A stretch of 64,000 nt of DNA, taken from Halolamina sediminis (GTDB taxonomy: Archaea; Halobacteriota; Halobacteria; Halobacteriales; Haloferacaceae). A model generated the notes under the pieces. That model was not told the DNA's origin and searched no databases. It was given only the letters and a program-made list of their open reading frames with translations. Made by a program: the position numbers and the translations under genes. Positions 60,218 to 64,000 of this stretch are shown in pieces; position 1 is the stretch's first letter, and each line of letters starts with the position of its first letter. The DNA is taken from NCBI RefSeq assembly GCF_001282785.1, contig NZ_CVUA01000001.1, positions 2,418,001 through 2,482,000 on the forward strand. Reading direction: 5' to 3'.

Positions 60218-60359
60218 CTGAGTTTGGTCGTCAAAATAGCAGGGGAAGCCGAAACCCCTGAAACAAACGAGAGGGAACACCTACCTGTCGACATAGACCT
60301 CTGTGCCGCCGAGGGCCACCCACCAAACTGGCTTTGCCAACCGGGTCTCACTAGCGGGT

Positions 60360-60875
60360 ATGCTCCGTCGGCTCCGCGCGACCGCTCCCGCAGCACTCGT
60401 CCCGCTGGCGTGGGTGTTCGCCGCCGCTGCCCACACGGAACTGCTCACCGCACACACTGTCCTCGTTGGCCACATCGTGATAACCACGCTCCTGATCGCC
60501 TTCGCCGGCCTCTCGTGGGGGGAGATGCGAACCGACCCGGTCTTACGGGTGTGGCTCGCCGTCATCGTCGCCGGAATTCCCGTGACGCTCGCGGGGGCGT
60601 ACGGGGTCGCAACAGGGGAGCCACTCGGTACTCAATTTGCCGTATTCGGCTGGATGCTCCTCCCGACACTCGCTCTTCTGCCGACCGCACGTCGCGGGGG
60701 CGGCGCCGACGGCCTTGACCGACGGTATATGCTGGCGGCGGGATTGGCTGGCCTTGGAGCGCTCCTGTTCTTGCTTCCCGGCAGTTCGCTGGTCCTCGCC
60801 GCGATCACGCTCGTCGGCGGGGGACAGACCCTCTCAATTCTCGTGGCAGTGTGGGACGTGGAGCTCACTGACTGA
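60360..60875 (+). CDS. Membrane protein of unknown function
   Basis: The protein has 171 residues and about five hydrophobic segments (AAPAALVPLAWVFAAAAHTE-like, VLVGHIVITTLLIAFAGLSW, WLAVIVAGIPVTLAGAYGVA, MLLPTLALLPTAR, YMLAAGLAGLGALLFLLPG). It has no charged motif in the membrane. ATG 60360 is taken; an in-frame GTG at 60303 would add an unlikely 19 residues. It could be a late gene of the glycosylation unit or unrelated. I do not recognise it. Confidence 0.65.
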   Translation: MLRRLRATAPAALVPLAWVFAAAAHTELLTAHTVLVGHIVITTLLIAFAGLSWGEMRTDPVLRVWLAVIVAGIPVTLAGAYGVATGEPLGTQFAVFGWMLLPTLALLPTARRGGGADGLDRRYMLAAGLAGLGALLFLLPGSSLVLAAITLVGGGQTLSILVAVWDVELTD

Positions 60876-61507
60876 TTCGGCATCGGCCAACGAGGCTCCG
60901 TCGTCGTCAGTACTACAGAGAGTGTACAGTCCGGAAACAGGCGTGAACAAGCGCGTGTAGGCCGTCCACCGGTGGCGTCGATGAAGTAGGGGCGATCGAA
61001 CAGCAGTGGGCAACCATGCCGTGTGGGAGTCGGATCATCACTGGCCCCAACCGCGTGGCGCGACAGCGACGTCGATGCAGAGCGGAGCACCAATCCCTCG
61101 ATCGACCACAGTGTGACGGGACAGCGGTCCAACGCGGGCCCGCGAGACGTCGACGTCAGGCGTAAGGAGTACGTTCAGTACCCGCCCGTCTCGATCGAGG
61201 CGTCGACGCCACCCACGCCACCCAGTCCTACTCGCGAGATGGATAGGCCCAGGCTGTTACTACACACCGACGCCTGCAGGCGGTTCGTCGACACTGAACA
61301 CGACACCTCGATCGCTGATCACTCCTCGGAGGCGTTCAGCTAGCCACTCCACGCCGATACGGTAGCCATGTAGACGCACAGCTCTGGCCACCCTCGTCGG
61401 TAACGCACACCCTGCCTGGTGACTCGAAACGCCAGCAACACTGTTCTTGCGGACGATTCCGTCTCTGTAGTTCTGAGTTCGGTGCCGATGCCCACCGAAC
61501 GGGCAGT
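60876..61507. other. 632-base gap, no supported gene; likely edge of an integrated element
   Basis: Neither strand shows a convincing gene. Codon use on the minus strand around 60960-61130 is weakly protein-like but has no recognisable family. The region lies between the chromosomal glycosylation genes and the conjugation ATPase, so an insertion boundary is expected here. I found no matching tRNA end or direct repeat to define an attachment site. Confidence 0.35.
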
Positions 61508-64000
61508 CTACCTCGGCGGGTCCGCACCGAGGAGCGTATCCCGTGCGTACTCGAACGTGTACACGGCCGTCAACCCCGACGTATCAATTCGGTACTCGCG
61601 GGGCGCCATGTTCTCACTGTACGTTCGCGGGACCCGCGACTCACCATCAGGCGGATCGTTGAGCGCCCGCAACACTTCGTGCCCGTCGCCGCGGGTCTTG
61701 ACCAGCCACCACGCGGCCTCCGGGTCACAGGCCGCCATCTTGTCGAAGTCTGCAGGAATCGCCTCCCGCCGGTCGTTGTTGATCCGCTCCGCCTCAAGCG
61801 CCGCCACGACGGCATCATCGGCGTCCAACACGGCGGCATCCAACCGCCCGTCATCGACGCCGTAGTAGCATTCGACACGCGTCCCGGGCTGGTCGTCAGG
61901 GTCGACGAACTCCTCCGCGAGCAACCGGGCGCCGACGGCGACCATCGCGACATGGAGACTCGACTCGGAGAGATCGCCCGTCCCGTCGCCGTAGGCGATC
62001 CCCTCGCGATGCCCCACGCCGATCGCGTCCCGCCCGTCGGGCGTCACTGTGTACAGCTTGTGGGGACGGCGACAGTCGACGCGCAAGAGCCCGTCATCCA
62101 ACAGCTCCTGCACCTCGTCGGTGTCGATCCCGACGTAGGCCTCCAGGTTGGTCATCGAGTCCCAGACGGTGTCGTACTCCAGCTGGGCGTCGAAGCGCTG
62201 CTGGTGGGCCATGTAGACGGCCGCGAGCAGTCGGAGCTGGGCATCGCTGTACGGGCTGGCCGCGCGTTCCCCACTCGTGAGCTGGAGATCGAGCGAGCAG
62301 ATGGGGATGGCGGCCCGGTCGACGGCGTCGAGCGAGTGGTGGCACGCGATCGCCCGGCGCATCCCCTCAGGCGTGGCCGCGTAGCGGGTCTCACACGTGT
62401 CACAGACGATCGGGTACGGCGGTTCGTCGATGTAGGAGAGGCAGTCGGGGAACCGCTCCGTATGCGGGATCGTAGCGGTCGCCGCCGCGAGCCCGGCGAC
62501 CGATCCTTCGATCGGCCCCTCCACAGCCGCAGGATCCGTACTCCCGCTGGCTGTACGTCCCACGGCGACGCCCACTTCCTGCCGGGTCCGACTTTTCGCG
62601 TCGTCGAACGCCTCCCTGAAGGCCGCCTCACGAGCGCCGGTGAGCGGGCTGTCACTCTCCGGGTGGCCAGCGGGGAGCGACGGCGACGTCACCGTGAACG
62701 GCCGGGGGTGGCGGTCAGCGAACGGGGCTGCGGGACGGACCAACCACTCCCCACGCTGGAGGTCGCGAAGCCGGTCCGCGACCGCGTCCGCGTCGGCGTC
62801 ACTCGTTGCGAGGCGCTCGGCCAGCCGACGATCGACGCCGACGGGGCCCGTGATGATGGTGCCCACGTCGTTGAGCAACTCCGCGTACACTCGTGGGTGG
62901 GACTCTCTGAGCTGCTCGGGGAACTGCATCGCGAGCGTGAGCGCGAGACCGAACGCCCGGCCCTGCGAGAGCAGCGTGTCGAGGATGCCCGTCATCGCCA
63001 ACTCGGCCGCCTCCTCGATGTAGCAGTTCACGAGCGGGTGATCGGTCGCCGTGCCGAGGGCCTGCCGTCGTTGGAGGGCGCGCCAGAGCTGGGAGAGGAT
63101 CGCGATCGCCAGCAGCGTCCGCGAGCGGTCGCCGTAGCCCCGCAGGTCGAACACGATGACGCAGTCCTCATCGAGGGCGCTGCGGAGATCGAACGTCGCC
63201 GTGTCGTGCTGGGCCTCGAACAGCGGGGCGAGCCGGGTGTCGTTCGTGGCGATGCCGATCCGCCGGGTGACGGCGCTCATGATGGTGTCGAACGTCGTCG
63301 GGGCGTTGGCAGCCGTGCTCGCGAGCTTCTGGTGGAGCGCACCGTCGGAAACCGGCGGTGGGTTGCCGGTCTCGTGGAACTGCGCGGCGGCCGCTAGCAG
63401 CTCCTGCTGACTGATGCTGTCGGCGCCGTGGACGGGGTCGAACAGCGCGCGGACGAGCTGCTGGATCACCTCGACGGCCGCCTCCGCGCTGTAGAACTGC
63501 TCGTGGCCCATCGCCGCCGCCAGCAGGTCGATGTAGTGTTCGGCGACCGTATTGACGGCCCACTCGCGGTCCAAGCCCGCCTCGAGCAGCGGTTCGATCG
63601 TGAGGAACGGCAGCGCGGGCAGGTACTCGGTGCAGTCGAAGTAGTAGACGTCGTCTAAATCACCGTCCCGGGCGAACTGACCGCGGGCGTACTCGACCGG
63701 GGCGTCGTCGCCTTTCGCGTCGATATAGATCGTGGCACCGTCGGTCGCCCCGTGGTTCGTCAGGTGCATCGTCTGGCCGACCACGGTTTTGCCGGCGCCG
63801 GTCGCCCCGAACAACGCGGTATGCAGTGGCTGGATCGACGGCGGCAACGACAGCGTTGCGTCGAGCGGTTCTCGGTCGGCCGTTTTCGGGTGACCGACCG
63901 TCATTCCCGACTGGTCGAGATAGCGGTCGAGGACGGTCCGCGGCGGGAGTTCGATCCCCGTGCGGTCGGTTGGTGTCGGTTCGAGCGCCCGGCTGGCCGC
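61508..64000 (-). CDS. VirD4/TraG-type conjugation ATPase, beginning beyond the window
   Basis: At least 830 residues; the frame is open to base 64000 (upstream of the first ATG at 63904 it reads GIELPPRTVLDRYLDQSG), so the true start is outside. Walker A is FGATGAGKTVVGQT, Walker B and the acidic residue are in NCYIEEAAELAMTGI, and ITGPVGVDRRLAERL follows. The C-terminal part has a zinc-like CDTCETRY-CHHS site and a winged-helix-like region. Such proteins couple DNA to the transfer channel in haloarchaeal integrative and conjugative elements. The rest of the element should lie to the right. Confidence 0.85.
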   Translation of the reverse strand, partial: AASRALEPTPTDRTGIELPPRTVLDRYLDQSGMTVGHPKTADREPLDATLSLPPSIQPLHTALFGATGAGKTVVGQTMHLTNHGATDGATIYIDAKGDDAPVEYARGQFARDGDLDDVYYFDCTEYLPALPFLTIEPLLEAGLDREWAVNTVAEHYIDLLAAAMGHEQFYSAEAAVEVIQQLVRALFDPVHGADSISQQELLAAAAQFHETGNPPPVSDGALHQKLASTAANAPTTFDTIMSAVTRRIGIATNDTRLAPLFEAQHDTATFDLRSALDEDCVIVFDLRGYGDRSRTLLAIAILSQLWRALQRRQALGTATDHPLVNCYIEEAAELAMTGILDTLLSQGRAFGLALTLAMQFPEQLRESHPRVYAELLNDVGTIITGPVGVDRRLAERLATSDADADAVADRLRDLQRGEWLVRPAAPFADRHPRPFTVTSPSLPAGHPESDSPLTGAREAAFREAFDDAKSRTRQEVGVAVGRTASGSTDPAAVEGPIEGSVAGLAAATATIPHTERFPDCLSYIDEPPYPIVCDTCETRYAATPEGMRRAIACHHSLDAVDRAAIPICSLDLQLTSGERAASPYSDAQLRLLAAVYMAHQQRFDAQLEYDTVWDSMTNLEAYVGIDTDEVQELLDDGLLRVDCRRPHKLYTVTPDGRDAIGVGHREGIAYGDGTGDLSESSLHVAMVAVGARLLAEEFVDPDDQPGTRVECYYGVDDGRLDAAVLDADDAVVAALEAERINNDRREAIPADFDKMAACDPEAAWWLVKTRGDGHEVLRALNDPPDGESRVPRTYSENMAPREYRIDTSGLTAVYTFEYARDTLLGADPPR

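Noticed and set aside
60632-61132. Minus-strand open frame across the gap before the conjugation gene
   Set aside because: It overlaps the end of the plus-strand membrane gene and has no recognisable motif or good start.

Overview
The window is chromosomal DNA of a halophilic archaeon (class Halobacteria). The evidence is high GC, acidic proteins, twin-arginine lipoproteins, haloarchaeal TATA boxes in front of leaderless genes, and archaeal markers: thermosome, SAMP1/MoaD-like modifier, ribosomal protein L40e, Sec61-beta, archaemetzincin, F420-dependent NADP reductase and an STT3-type oligosaccharyltransferase. No rRNA, tRNA or CRISPR array was found. The genus cannot be fixed from the sequence alone.

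Layout. 1-4.4 kb: the tail of a universal stress protein, a MITE-like repeat, and a potassium-channel cluster (a TVGYGD channel with an RCK domain, divergent from two overlapping membrane genes with regulatory tails). 4.6-20.6 kb: a decayed accessory region. Apparently intact genes (a hybrid PAS/GAF sensor kinase, an SHOCT protein, a methyltransferase, a DUF1684 protein, a rhodanese, a serpin, an SDR/aldehyde dehydrogenase pair) sit among broken pieces of others: a VirB4-like ATPase, a cyclodeaminase, a TFS-like factor, tnpB, a CoA-disulfide reductase/NADH oxidase, an ImmA/IrrE peptidase, nadC, a DUF7342-type regulator and a TFB zinc ribbon. This is the least ordinary part of the window. 20.8-36.6 kb: housekeeping core (SAMP1, nicotinate phosphoribosyltransferase, Rieske protein, archaemetzincin, HAD hydrolase, NpdG, HisE-PdxT, Sec61-beta, thioredoxin, L40e, the LUD/LutBC lactate-utilisation pair, DUF99, a PhoU/RCK protein, citrate synthase). 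36.7-53.4 kb: a second copy of the MITE-like repeat, transport and secreted-protein genes, two palindrome-rich intergenic blocks, the thermosome with a large inverted repeat around its TATA box, MscS, an S49 peptidase pair, Usp and a 5'-nucleotidase. 53.5-60.9 kb: a cell-surface region with a Thr/Pro-repeat membrane protein in AT-richer DNA, dodecin, VanZ-like, STT3-like and sugar-transferase genes. 61.5-64 kb: a VirD4/TraG-type conjugation ATPase that runs off the window, marking the edge of another mobile element.

Functional links. The first genes and the PhoU/RCK gene point to potassium and anion homeostasis. The STT3-like and polyprenyl sugar-phosphate transferase genes, beside a protein rich in potential O-glycosylation sites, suggest surface glycan work. 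The conjugation ATPase at the right edge and the VirB4 and ImmA scraps in the 4.6-20.6 kb region come from gene families typical of haloarchaeal integrative and conjugative elements, so such elements have repeatedly entered and decayed here. Four genes shorter than 60 codons were read directly from the sequence: two zinc-finger microproteins, L40e and Sec61-beta.
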